Assembly: GCF_024197615.1 (NCBI RefSeq)
Contig: NZ_JAKUKE010000001.1
Location: 645,029 to 709,028 of the forward strand
Origin: Desulfuromonas sp. KJ2020
GTDB taxonomy: Bacteria; Desulfobacterota; Desulfuromonadia; Desulfuromonadales; SZUA-540
Length of the DNA stretch: 64,000 bases
Reading direction: 5' to 3'
Below, piece by piece: positions 35,938-45,874 of this stretch (position 1 is its first letter; each line of letters begins with the position of its first letter). Below the pieces are notes generated by a model, which was given only the letters and a program-made list of their open reading frames with translations, did not search any database and had not been told where the DNA came from. The translations under genes were made by a program, and so were the position numbers.

Positions 35938-36084
35938 TTAGCCTTCTTGACCGACAGGCGCTTCGAATTCATACCCGCAAGCAGGGCATTTTACACGGAC
36001 GGAGTCCCCTTTGCCGGCAGGAGCGCAGGCAGCGAGTGACAGGGCGAACAGACTGACGAGAACCAACGAGATCAGTTTTTTCAT
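35938..36084 (-). CDS. Small Cys-pair lipoprotein, module copy 2 (48 residues)
   Basis: This is the paralogue of 30992-31123. It begins MKKLISLVLVSLFALSLAAC with lipobox LAAC, and the mature part holds RVKCPACGYEFEAPV. The segment KCPACGYEF is identical in both copies while the linker has diverged, which marks it as the functional core. GGAGGTG precedes the ATG. It is the first gene of its module, behind a -24/-12-like element. Confidence 0.85.
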   Translation of the reverse strand: MKKLISLVLVSLFALSLAACAPAGKGDSVRVKCPACGYEFEAPVGQEG

Positions 36085-36152
36085 GCGGCTTTCACCTCCT
36101 TCCCCAGAGTCAGATAAATGTGGCGGTCTTTGACAAGACCATCAGTTTGGCT

Positions 36153-36169
36153 GGCAACAGCCATGCCTT
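36153..36169 (-). promoter_or_regulatory. Sigma-54-like promoter of module copy 2
   Basis: On the minus strand the element AAGGCATG-N4-TTGCC has the 12-bp GG-to-GC offset and a perfect TTGC at -12. It lies about 70 bp before the small lipoprotein gene. The -24 half is imperfect. Confidence 0.4.
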
Positions 36170-36329
36170 TTTCACATATCTGTTTCGATTAAGCAAAAAA
36201 AGCGCCAACCTCATTAAAATACAAAACAAAAACTACATGCGCAACTACCCGTATTCACTGAACCTTGAAAAAGACCCCGTGCGCAGGCGACACGAGGCTC
36301 TCATGATGCTTCTCAAATAACCACATCGC

Positions 36330-36345
36330 GTGGTGAATTCACCAC
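36330..36345. promoter_or_regulatory. Perfect 16-bp palindrome, candidate activator site
   Basis: GTGGTGAATTCACCAC is fully self-complementary. It lies about 160 bp upstream of the -24 element, the usual distance of an enhancer-binding protein site. The rest of the 36085-36459 interval shows no convincing gene. Confidence 0.45.
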
Positions 36346-36459
36346 ACATTCTGGCGGTTTTTCTCTCCACATACAGCGCGACAACCACTTCGCCACCAGC
36401 GAAAACACCGGGAAGCCCGGTACAGGCTAAACGGGGAGACATATCGGCCGCGTGCCACA

Positions 36460-37011
36460 TCACTCTTTGGTCTCCGCGGGCTTCGGCTGCTCCTCGGCCG
36501 CCTTGTGGGTTTTGGCCCGGGCCTTCATCAAATCCTTGATCTTCAAGCGCAGGTCATAGGCGGTAATAAGACTGCCGTCGCGCTGCACCTTCATATCGGG
36601 GTCGATGATCAGCACGCGGGGAATCAGGTAGACGTTGTAGGCCTTGAGGGCGGAGCCGTCATCGACCAGAGGCACATAGGGCAGGGTCTCCACCAGAGAG
36701 CCCACATGCCCCTTCACCATGGAGGGCGAATCCTGCACGTAAACGTCGACGATCTGCACATTGTTCTCTTTGAGGAAATCGCGGACGTCGTTGAATTCCT
36801 GCATCTGCTGCTTGCAGGTGGGGCACCAGGTGGTGGCCAGCTTGAGGATGATGAACTGCCCTTGGTAATCGGAAAGGTGGACTTCTTTGCCGTCGAGGTT
36901 TTTGAGCTTGAAATCGGGGGCGGGGGCACCCGCCTCAAGGGCCGAGGCCAAGGCGGGAGTAAAAAGCAGCAGGAGCAACAGGGGGAGGGCGGCGAACCAA
37001 TGTTTTTTCAT
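36460..37011 (-). CDS. TlpA-like periplasmic thioredoxin-fold protein
   Basis: This protein of about 183 residues has a signal segment (LPLLLLLLFTPALASALE) and a thioredoxin/redoxin fold: APDFKLKNLDGKEVHLSDY, then the redox motif WCPTC near residue 62. A C-terminal charged tail follows (KTHKAAEEQPKPAETKE). It would reduce or exchange disulfides, or deliver electrons, in the periplasm. The ATG at 37011 follows GGAG; the longer frame from 37050 is less likely. It precedes module copy 2 on the same strand and could act on the Cys-pair lipoproteins, which is speculation from position. Confidence 0.85.
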   Translation of the reverse strand: MKKHWFAALPLLLLLLFTPALASALEAGAPAPDFKLKNLDGKEVHLSDYQGQFIILKLATTWCPTCKQQMQEFNDVRDFLKENNVQIVDVYVQDSPSMVKGHVGSLVETLPYVPLVDDGSALKAYNVYLIPRVLIIDPDMKVQRDGSLITAYDLRLKIKDLMKARAKTHKAAEEQPKPAETKE

Positions 37012-37233
37012 CAATTTGTCTCCGCGTCGCTGAAGGAAATAGGGGTTCACTGACGCCTCAGTCTATCAACCCAAATCGACAAGTCAAGAAAACCCGTTTT
37101 ATTCTCCCTGTTTTAACTTTCGAGACTCCAGTATATTTTTATAAATACCAAAGTCAAGGCAAAAATGCCCAAGAACAGCAACCATTTGTTTTAAATGCAT
37201 ATTTAACAGACAAACATTGTTTTGTTTTTATTT

Positions 37234-37632
37234 TTACACCTCGCACAACTCCGTCAAAACGCCCCCGGTGGCCTTGGGATGCAAGAAGGCGATACGGGTG
37301 CCATGGGCGCCCCGGCGAGGCTTTTCATCGATAAGGCGAACCCCCTGGGCAGCCAGATCAGCCAGAACTGCGTCCAGATTGTCCACTTGATAAGCGAGGT
37401 GATGCACCCCTTCGCCGTTTTTCTCCAAAAACTTGGCTACAGGCGAATCTTCGCTGGTCGGCTCCAGCAGTTCGATGCGGCTTTCGCCCACGGCCAGAAA
37501 AGCGACGCGCACCTTCTGTTCGGCCACCTCTTCGGTGCCCTCGAAGGCCATCCCCATGACATCACGATAGAGCGGGAGGGCGCTCTCCAGACTTTTGACG
37601 GCAATACCGATGTGATTGATCTTTTTGGTCAT
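37234..37632 (-). CDS. mce: Methylmalonyl-CoA epimerase
   Basis: This 132-residue vicinal-oxygen-chelate enzyme interconverts (S)- and (R)-methylmalonyl-CoA. It has the metal-ligand His in NHIGIAVKSLESALPLYRD, a second His in GVHHLAYQVDNLDAVL and the terminal Glu region GGVLTELCEV. The length is normal for the family. It follows the mutase gene on the same strand after a hairpin and probably belongs to the xre-mutase-epimerase operon. About 180 bp of AT-rich non-coding DNA lie beyond its stop. Confidence 0.93.
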   Translation of the reverse strand: MTKKINHIGIAVKSLESALPLYRDVMGMAFEGTEEVAEQKVRVAFLAVGESRIELLEPTSEDSPVAKFLEKNGEGVHHLAYQVDNLDAVLADLAAQGVRLIDEKPRRGAHGTRIAFLHPKATGGVLTELCEV

Positions 37633-37650
37633 GATCGCTCCTGAAAAGAC

Positions 37651-37686
37651 GAAAGCCAGAGAACCGGGGGCCGGCTTCTGGCTTTC
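37651..37686 (-). terminator. Hairpin between mutase and epimerase genes
   Basis: GAAAGCCAGA and TCTGGCTTTC form a perfect 10-bp stem, followed on the minus strand by GTCTTTT. It may partly terminate transcription and lower epimerase expression relative to the mutase. Confidence 0.6.
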
Positions 37687-37701
37687 GTGAATCGCATTGA
37701 A

Positions 37702-39357
<1,656 letters not shown>

Positions 39358-39446
39358 GTAAAGCTCCTTCAAAACAGAGAGTAAGATATCGACTGCCGAG
39401 ACAAAGGCCGTGGCGGTCGACTCAGTCGGTCATAATCCTAAGGGGT

Positions 39447-40013
39447 TCAGCGGGTCACCACGGCCAGCACCTCGACCTCCTGGCCGTCGAGAGAGAGCAG
39501 GCGGTGGCGAAGATCGGAGTCGAAGTAGATGGCGTCCCCTTCTTCTAGGATGAAACGCTGGTCTTCGAGGATGACTTCGGCGGTCCCGCGCAGGATCAGC
39601 AGAAACTCCTCGCCCTCGTGATTGTAGAGGGTTTCCTCTTCGGCCCGCTCGGAAACGGTGAGGACAAAGGGCTCCATCTTCTTGTTCTGCTTGTGGAAAG
39701 ACAGGGCCTCGTAGGTATAGCCATGGCCCGTCCCCGCCTTGGAAATCACCCGGCTGATGACCCGTCGTTCGCCGCGGCGCACGACTTCGTATTTGCGATC
39801 CTCTTCGTCATCTTCAAAGAAATGCCCCATTTTGACGTCGAAAAAGCGGGCGATCTTGGAGAGGGTGGCGATGGGGGGCGAGACGTTGTTGTTCTCGATC
39901 TGCGAGATCAGGGCGGGTGAAAACCCGGTTTCCCGAGCGACATCCTGCAGCGTGAGTTTGCGGGCTTTGCGCAACGCCTTGATCTTGGTGCCGATATTGA
40001 ATTCGAGAGCCAT
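39447..40013 (-). CDS. XRE-family regulator with C-terminal cupin
   Basis: This 188-residue regulator has an N-terminal Xre helix-turn-helix (ALRKARKLTLQDVARETG, then FSPALISQIENN). A cupin domain follows (YNHEGEEFLLILRGTAEVIL, then EEGDAIYFDSDLRHRLLS) that probably senses a small ligand. It is the first gene of the mutase-epimerase operon. Paired TTTAT-N5-RTAAA dyads upstream of this operon recur upstream of the acyl-CoA carboxylase operon. The likely regulon is therefore propionyl/methylmalonyl-CoA metabolism, with the acyl-CoA or acid as candidate effector. Confidence 0.88.
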   Translation of the reverse strand: MALEFNIGTKIKALRKARKLTLQDVARETGFSPALISQIENNNVSPPIATLSKIARFFDVKMGHFFEDDEEDRKYEVVRRGERRVISRVISKAGTGHGYTYEALSFHKQNKKMEPFVLTVSERAEEETLYNHEGEEFLLILRGTAEVILEDQRFILEEGDAIYFDSDLRHRLLSLDGQEVEVLAVVTR

Positions 40014-40055
40014 GAGCCATCCAGCGAAAATAGAAAATGGTTTTATAAGGGTTTT

Positions 40056-40084
40056 TTCTTAGCGGAAAACCCCATGATTGTCAA
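40056..40084 (-). promoter_or_regulatory. Promoter of the xre-mutase-epimerase operon
   Basis: Minus strand: TTGACA (40084-40079), a 17-bp spacer and TAAGAA (40061-40056). The -35 is perfect and sits at the same distance from the dyads as in the carboxylase promoter at 45.7 kb. Confidence 0.7.
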
Positions 40085-40092
40085 TGTAATTA

Positions 40093-40127
40093 TTTATCGT
40101 CAGTAAATGCACTTTATCGAAAATAAA
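40093..40127. promoter_or_regulatory. Tandem operator dyads upstream of the xre operon
   Basis: TTTAT-CGTCA-GTAAA (40093-40107) and TTTAT-CGAAA-ATAAA (40113-40127) are spaced 20 bp, about two helical turns. They lie just upstream of the -35, a position that suits an activator. Confidence 0.6.
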
Positions 40128-40303
40128 GAGGATTTAGCTGACATTCCCCTGCGTCGAAATCACCCCTGTTGTGCGTTTTTTGCGCTGCCGCTCTTGCGAC
40201 TCTCCCCTCACCTTTTATACTTTTTGAAAATGAAACAGTGAGGATCACCCACCGGCTGCCATTTGACCCATACCATCATCTTTTTTGCCTGAGGGGGTTT
40301 GCC

Positions 40304-40669
40304 ATGACCGGACTTGAACTGGCCAAAAAACTGGAAGAGCACTCGGACAACCGTTACATCTTCATCCGCTGGTGGGGTGAAGACGCCGGACAGGATGAAT
40401 ACGAAACCCTGGATGCCTTTATCGAAAACGCCTCGGCAGAGCAGCAGATTGCCGGCTATGAGCTTCTCGATCTGGAAGGGATGTGGGACACCTTGAATCG
40501 CCTGCACCCCGATCAGGTCACCCGGGAGAAACGCCTGAACGGAGAATTCATCGTCTGGGCTCACGACAGCGGCGCCGGGGAAATGGTCATCGAGGACTGT
40601 CCCTATACGCCGGAAGCGCTGATGACCATCTTCAAGCTCGAACTGCTGCAGGAGCGCCCCCTGAGCTGA
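40304..40669 (+). CDS. Hypothetical protein, 121 residues
   Basis: This small acidic soluble protein (MTGLELAKKLEEHSDN...) is rich in Trp, Asp and Glu, with segments FIRWWGEDAGQDEYETLDAF and CPYTPEALMTIFKLEL. There is no signal peptide or membrane helix. The ATG at 40304 follows GAGGGGG; the in-frame ATG at 40169 would run through sequence with no coding look. It is a single gene, divergent from xre and convergent with the carboxylase operon, with its own terminator. I recognise no family. Confidence 0.65.
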   Translation: MTGLELAKKLEEHSDNRYIFIRWWGEDAGQDEYETLDAFIENASAEQQIAGYELLDLEGMWDTLNRLHPDQVTREKRLNGEFIVWAHDSGAGEMVIEDCPYTPEALMTIFKLELLQERPLS

Positions 40670-40723
40670 GCCAGCCGCCTATAAAAACGCCCCGCCCGAC
40701 AATGGGCGAGGCGCCAGCTTTCA

Positions 40724-40751
40724 GGCTCCCCGACCACGGGGAGCCTTTTTT
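40724..40751 (+). terminator. Terminator between convergent genes
   Basis: GGCTCCCC (40724-40731) and GGGGAGCC (40738-40745) are followed by six T. A second GC-rich hairpin (CGCCCCGCCC... at about 40688-40713) precedes it. Confidence 0.85.
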
Positions 40752-40756
40752 GTGGA

Positions 40757-43657
40757 TCAGAGGATCACTTTCAGATACTCGCTGGTGCGGGCCCGCTTTT
40801 CACGCTCGATCTCTTTGGGATCGACCTCGACGAATTTCTCGTCGGGGGTGATCTTGAACAGGGGCTGTCCTTTGGAGACGATGATGCCGTCGCCGCCGGA
40901 GATGAGGATTTTGTCGATGGTGCCCGAGAAGGGCGCCCGCACCGTATTGAACATCTTCATGACTTCGATGATGTAGAGCGGCTGCCCCTTCTCGAAGTGC
41001 ATTCCTTCCTCGACAAAGTGGGGCAGGCCCGGCGCTTCCTGGGCGTAATACATGCCGCCGCAGACCGCCACGATCTCGTCGGCCTTGGTCGCCGGCGGCG
41101 GCACCAGCACTTTTTTCATGCGCGCCTGCAGGTCGGGGTCGGTGAGATGGTCGGGGATGGTGATCTCGAGGTCGTCCTCGACTTTCAGATCCCAGAACTT
41201 GGTGTTGAGGGCAACCAGGAAGACCATGCCGAGCAGTTCGAGCCCGGCTTCGTAGCCAAAGTGGGAGGCGCGGATCTGCTCCCACATGTCGGCATCGAAA
41301 CCGCCCTGCGGCTTGTCTTTCTGCAGCATCTCATTGAGCTGGAAGTAGTCTTCCTCGTGCAGACCGAAGGCCTCGTTGAGCTTGGCGTAGAAACGCACGG
41401 CTTTCTGCAGCAGCTCGTCGTCGTGGCTCCAGATCACTTCGGCGGCGGGGTCTTTCGGATTGTAGAGCTTGTTGAGGTAGTCGTAGGTCTCACTGAGCAC
41501 GACCACGGGATTGCGCAGCCAGATGACCTTGCCTTTTTCCAGGCGGAAGTTCCGCTTGTTGAGGCTGAGCCAGCCCGAGAGCATGTGGGGATCGTCCAGC
41601 AGCTTCTCGATGGGGCGGGTCAGCAGCGTGCCCTTGCGGTCGAGGAGTTCGGACATGTTCTTGAGCTCTTTGCCGAGCACCTCGGGCTGATCGGCAAACT
41701 GCTCGGAGACCAGCTGGGCATAATGTTTCTTCATCTGCAGGAAGGCATAGACCGGGTCGAGCTTGTTGGCTTCTTCCTTCAGCATGCCGACGAGGGTGAG
41801 GTAAGGCACGACAAAACGGGTGGTCGGCTTGGCGTTGACCGTATTGCCGATAAACCAGTTCACCAGACCGTAGTGGAATTCAAGGTTGGTGGCCAGGTCG
41901 GTGCCGCGGATTTTGGTGTTGCGCAGCACTTTCGACAGATACTTGTAGCTCTCGAGGCGATTCTCCCCCTTGGTCAGCAGCAGGGCGATGTTGGAGTCGT
42001 AAGCCCCGGCCACCCGGTACTTCATGAACAGGCCGGTGTCGGGATTGAGGGCACTGATGCCCTGGTCGTCGCGGATTTCGCCCTCGATGGGGCGAGACCA
42101 GTAACGAATCACGCCCCCGGCATGAGGAGACAGGGAGGCGTCCGTGGCGTTGAGGCGGGCTTCCACGGCGGCGTTGAAGCGCACCACCCGTTCGGGCTTG
42201 GGCAGCCGCTTTTTGTGGCGGGCCATCAGCGCCATGGCTTCGACGAGGGATTCGACGATGAAATAATCGCTCTTGTCGTCGGGGTTGGTGAACTTGAGGC
42301 TGTAGCAGAGCTCGGTCACCCGGTGTTCCACCTGGATGCGGGTATTGACCTCCATGAAATAGTGGCGGTCGCGGTCGACAATGCACTCGAAGGTCGAGGC
42401 CGAGTCGAGGCCGACGGCCTGGCCGAAGCGCTCGGCCTCTTCTTCCATGCGCTTGAGCACGGTCAGGTCGGTCTCCAGGGCTTTGGCGGCCTGCTCTTCA
42501 CCGGCGGCGCGGGCTTCGGCTATGCGCGTGGCCAGCCCTTCCTGGGTAACGGAGACTTCGAGCAGCTTCTGCTCGTGCATCTGCAGAGAGCAGTCGCGGC
42601 CGCCAAGAGCGATGCACCACTCGCCGTTGCCCAGCAGCTGGATCTCGTTATGGCGGGTCTGCTCGATGTTCAGCTCGATGAGCACGTTCTTGTTGTCACC
42701 AATGCCGTTGGCCTTGACTTCGTTGAGGACTTCCCGCACCAGGGTCGGCGCCTGGGAGGCCTCCTGCTCGATGAGAGCGGCGTTGATGTTTTTGGCCGTG
42801 AGCAGGGAAGCCCCGAGGATGCGCTGCCCCTTGCCGCCGCCACCGCCGATGGCCTTGAGGCGCACGCGGCTTTTGGGGTACTTGCGGAACATCTCGGTTA
42901 CTTCAAACTGCACCTGGGCGCAGAGCTCTTCGATAGAGAAAAGATCGATCCCCTTCTGATAGGAAGCATAGAGGATGTGGTCGGCCAGCTCTTCGAGGGA
43001 AAGATCCTTATTGTCGAGGACCGCCTTGTCGCAGTCAAGGCTTTCGGCGTCGACCAGGGCCAGCAGCTTCGCACGGGTCGGGTGTTTTTTGACCAGGGTA
43101 CGGGCGGTGACGTTGTCGATGCCGGGGGTGACGCTGACGTTGACGCTGAGGGCGGTGCGCTTGGCCTCGTCCTTTTTGCCGGCATTGGCCTGGGTGGAGG
43201 CGCAGGGGCCGATAAAGTTCAGGCCGGCTTTTTCGATAGCGGCGACGAATTCCTCATCCTCGGCCATGAAACCGTAGCCGGCGAAGATGGAATCGTAGCC
43301 GTTGTCCTTGGCGATGCGAATAATCTGATGGATACGCTCGACGCGTTCCTCCTTGCTCGCCCCTGAGTAATCGGGCACCCGGTGCACCCGGCGCGAATCG
43401 GTCAGCTGACGAAGCTCCGGCGACAGGGCATTGGGGTAGACAATGGAGTCCTTTTCCGAAAGCAGAATGCCGTAGTGGGTGATTCCCATTTCGTCATAGA
43501 CGTCCATGGCCTCTTTTCGGATGGGGCCCCGGCAGACGATGAGGGGCTTGAGATCCTCGCAGGCAAAGGAGCGCACCCACTCGGAAGCGGCCTTGCCCAG
43601 GCGGCGGTCTCGGTGAATCAGGGGATTGTCATTATAGTAATCTCTTTGTTGAGCCAT
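40757..43657 (-). CDS. Acyl-CoA carboxylase, fused biotin carboxylase-BCCP subunit
   Basis: This 966-residue protein joins an ATP-grasp biotin carboxylase to a biotin carrier domain. The N-terminal half has GLNFIGPCASTQANAGKKDE, the glycine-rich ATP loop RLKAIGGGGGKGQRI and EVNTRIQVEHRVTEL. The C terminus carries the biotinylation motif EVMKM near residue 905. It is much longer than a bacterial AccC or PccA: about 300 residues of unassigned helical sequence lie between the domains. The next-upstream gene encodes the carboxyltransferase, so together they would carboxylate propionyl-CoA or acetyl-CoA. Link to the mutase cluster favours propionyl-CoA. Confidence 0.88.
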   Translation of the reverse strand: MAQQRDYYNDNPLIHRDRRLGKAASEWVRSFACEDLKPLIVCRGPIRKEAMDVYDEMGITHYGILLSEKDSIVYPNALSPELRQLTDSRRVHRVPDYSGASKEERVERIHQIIRIAKDNGYDSIFAGYGFMAEDEEFVAAIEKAGLNFIGPCASTQANAGKKDEAKRTALSVNVSVTPGIDNVTARTLVKKHPTRAKLLALVDAESLDCDKAVLDNKDLSLEELADHILYASYQKGIDLFSIEELCAQVQFEVTEMFRKYPKSRVRLKAIGGGGGKGQRILGASLLTAKNINAALIEQEASQAPTLVREVLNEVKANGIGDNKNVLIELNIEQTRHNEIQLLGNGEWCIALGGRDCSLQMHEQKLLEVSVTQEGLATRIAEARAAGEEQAAKALETDLTVLKRMEEEAERFGQAVGLDSASTFECIVDRDRHYFMEVNTRIQVEHRVTELCYSLKFTNPDDKSDYFIVESLVEAMALMARHKKRLPKPERVVRFNAAVEARLNATDASLSPHAGGVIRYWSRPIEGEIRDDQGISALNPDTGLFMKYRVAGAYDSNIALLLTKGENRLESYKYLSKVLRNTKIRGTDLATNLEFHYGLVNWFIGNTVNAKPTTRFVVPYLTLVGMLKEEANKLDPVYAFLQMKKHYAQLVSEQFADQPEVLGKELKNMSELLDRKGTLLTRPIEKLLDDPHMLSGWLSLNKRNFRLEKGKVIWLRNPVVVLSETYDYLNKLYNPKDPAAEVIWSHDDELLQKAVRFYAKLNEAFGLHEEDYFQLNEMLQKDKPQGGFDADMWEQIRASHFGYEAGLELLGMVFLVALNTKFWDLKVEDDLEITIPDHLTDPDLQARMKKVLVPPPATKADEIVAVCGGMYYAQEAPGLPHFVEEGMHFEKGQPLYIIEVMKMFNTVRAPFSGTIDKILISGGDGIIVSKGQPLFKITPDEKFVEVDPKEIEREKRARTSEYLKVIL

Positions 43658-43705
43658 CGGTATATATCTCCAATCTGATTCCTTAGATAGGGTTCCGGTG
43701 AGGGC

Positions 43706-45430
43706 TTAATAAAACTCGCGCTGCACGCTCTGCATCGGGCCGGGTTTGTAGTGGCGCAGGAAGAAGTTGAGATTCTCCCCGAGCACCTTGCGCAGATCCG
43801 TCGGCATGACGATGCTGGAGATGGAGCCGAGGCTCAGAGCCTCTTTCGGGTTCATCAGCTCTTTCTCGTAGCGCAGATTAAGCTCGGCCTCGGCCGCCTT
43901 GAGCCAGTCGGCCGCCTCTTTTTCGGCGTCCTTCTTGGCCACATCGTCGCGCAGACCGGCATCGAGGCGTTCCTGAATGCCCCTCTTGACCCGCTCGGGA
44001 ATCGATCCGCGCAGCTTGCGCAGTTCATCCTTGTAGACGAACTCCTTGCCGGCCGGCCCCATGACCGCCAGACGGGTGGTGGGCAGGGCCAGCACCAGGT
44101 CGGCCCCCGTCGGGTAGTTGTTGTAGGAGGCGTAGGCGCCACCGAAGGCGTTGCGGATGATGAGCAGGATGCGCGGCGTGCGGATATCGACGATGGAGTC
44201 GAGCATGGCGCGGCCGGCCTGCACGATACCGCGGGATTCCTGCTCGCGGCCGGGGAGGAAGCCGGTGGTGTCTTCCATGAAGATGAGCGGAATATTGTAG
44301 ATATTGCAGAAACGGTTGAAGCGGGCGATCTTGTAGGCCGCGTCGCAGTCGATCTGACCGGAGTCGACGGCGCTGTTGTTGGCCACGAAGCCGACGACGT
44401 TGCCGCCGAGGCGGCCGAAAGCGGTGATGACGTTGCGGGCCCGGTCCGGCTGCATCTCGAAATAATCCCCGTGATCGCAGATCTGCTGGATCATGAGGGA
44501 CACGTCGAAGGGGGTATTGAAGCCGGTGGGCGAATTGAAGGTCTTTTTCAGCAGGGTGTTGATCTCCCAGGTCTTGCGGTCGAGGGGATCGCTGGTCTCC
44601 TGGAAGGGCGCCATGACGCTGTTGTTGTCGGGCAGGTAGCTGAGCAGGCTGATGGCCGTGCGCAGGGCGGAGACTTCGTCCTCGACGGTGAGGTCGGCGA
44701 CGCCTGACTTGCCGTGTACCTGCGGGCCGCCCAGCTCTTCCGGGGTGATGTCTTCACCCAGCACCGACTTGACCACGCCGGGACCGGTGAGACCGAAAAA
44801 GGTGTCGTTGGGCTGAATGACAAAACTGCCCTGCCGGGGCAGGTAGCTGCCGCCACCGGCATTGAAGCCGAACATGCACATGATGCTGGGCACCACACCG
44901 CTGATCTTGCGCAGGGCGGTGAAGGCTTCGGCGTAGCCGTCGAGGCCACCGACGCCGGCGGGGACGTAGGCGCCGGCACTGTCGTTCATGCCGATAAGGG
45001 GAATCCCCTTCTCGCCGGCCATCTGGAAGAGGCGGGCCAGTTTCTGGCCATTGGTGGCGTCCATGGAACCGGCGCGCACGGTGAAGTCGTGGCCGTAAAG
45101 AGCGACGTCGCGCCCCTTGATGTTGAGGATGCCGGTGACCAGCGAAGCCCCGTCGAGATTCTTGCCCCAGTTCTGGAAGAGGATGTTGGGATCTTTGTCG
45201 GTGAGCACGCGAATGCGCTCCCAGACCGTCATGCGCTTTTTGAAGTGCTGTTTTTCAATCTGGGCCACGCTGACCGATTTGATGGGCCGCTGAATGAGGT
45301 CATGTCCCTCTTTCATGGCCTCTTCATAGCCACCAGCGACGCCGGCGATTTCGCCGGGAATAGTGAATTCGACTTTTTCCGGTGGATCAAATGGATTCTT
45401 CAGTGAAGGTTTAATCGCTTTTTTCGACAT
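43706..45430 (-). CDS. Acyl-CoA carboxylase, carboxyltransferase subunit
   Basis: This 574-residue carboxyltransferase of the crotonase fold has the two halves of the beta-subunit family. The N-terminal half has [19 protein letters not shown] and [18 protein letters not shown]. The C-terminal half has [36 protein letters not shown] and [19 protein letters not shown]. It would transfer CO2 from carboxybiotin of the next gene product to an acyl-CoA. It is first in a two-gene operon (48-base gap) with a leader of about 240 nt downstream of a promoter and operator pair. Confidence 0.9.
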   Translation of the reverse strand: MSKKAIKPSLKNPFDPPEKVEFTIPGEIAGVAGGYEEAMKEGHDLIQRPIKSVSVAQIEKQHFKKRMTVWERIRVLTDKDPNILFQNWGKNLDGASLVTGILNIKGRDVALYGHDFTVRAGSMDATNGQKLARLFQMAGEKGIPLIGMNDSAGAYVPAGVGGLDGYAEAFTALRKISGVVPSIMCMFGFNAGGGSYLPRQGSFVIQPNDTFFGLTGPGVVKSVLGEDITPEELGGPQVHGKSGVADLTVEDEVSALRTAISLLSYLPDNNSVMAPFQETSDPLDRKTWEINTLLKKTFNSPTGFNTPFDVSLMIQQICDHGDYFEMQPDRARNVITAFGRLGGNVVGFVANNSAVDSGQIDCDAAYKIARFNRFCNIYNIPLIFMEDTTGFLPGREQESRGIVQAGRAMLDSIVDIRTPRILLIIRNAFGGAYASYNNYPTGADLVLALPTTRLAVMGPAGKEFVYKDELRKLRGSIPERVKRGIQERLDAGLRDDVAKKDAEKEAADWLKAAEAELNLRYEKELMNPKEALSLGSISSIVMPTDLRKVLGENLNFFLRHYKPGPMQSVQREFY

Positions 45431-45669
45431 TTCGGTTATCCCTCTGATTTGATAAGAACGATCTTTGCGGTACGCGTCACCCGGGCTAACCAGGCTTCAC
45501 GGACCAACCCATCCTGTCTTTGCGGCAAAAAACAAAATTCCGCCGTACCGGAGAAGCCTCCGAAGCTGGGCGGTGATTTTTTCTTCAGCTCGAAAACCAG
45601 ACCCCAGGGCAAGCCGCCGTCGAGTCTGCATTTTCGTCTAAAAATAAAAAGTAGTTTTATTTCCGCACC

Positions 45670-45698
45670 GATATAGCGAAAATGGCTGGAATTGTCAA
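45670..45698 (-). promoter_or_regulatory. Promoter of the acyl-CoA carboxylase operon
   Basis: Minus strand: TTGACA (45698-45693), a 17-bp spacer and TATATC (45675-45670). The remaining 45431-45669 is an untranslated leader in which I found no convincing gene. Confidence 0.7.
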
Positions 45699-45706
45699 TA
45701 AAATAA

Positions 45707-45740
45707 TTTATTGTCGATAAAAAGATTTAACGCTAATAAA
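45707..45740. promoter_or_regulatory. Tandem operator dyads upstream of the carboxylase operon
   Basis: TTTAT-TGTCG-ATAAA (45707-45721) and TTTAA-CGCTA-ATAAA (45726-45740). The first dyad starts 14 bp from the -35 complement, exactly as upstream of xre. Confidence 0.6.
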
Positions 45741-45874
45741 TGTTAATTTCAGGGGAGTTAGCCCTTCGGGGCGGCCTTTCCTCCCCCATGTATACGGCAT
45801 CCTTTCTCCAAACTTTTGTTTTGTTATCCATCAACTTTTGCAAAGGGGAAAGGTGAAAGGCAACCGATGCCACC

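Noticed and set aside
36120-36320. 66-codon plus-strand frame after module copy 2
   Set aside because: It lacks a ribosome site and overlaps the predicted promoter of the minus-strand module; composition is that of AT-rich intergenic DNA.
45497-45631. 44-codon minus-strand frame in the carboxylase leader
   Set aside because: No Shine-Dalgarno and no recognisable features; kept as untranslated leader.
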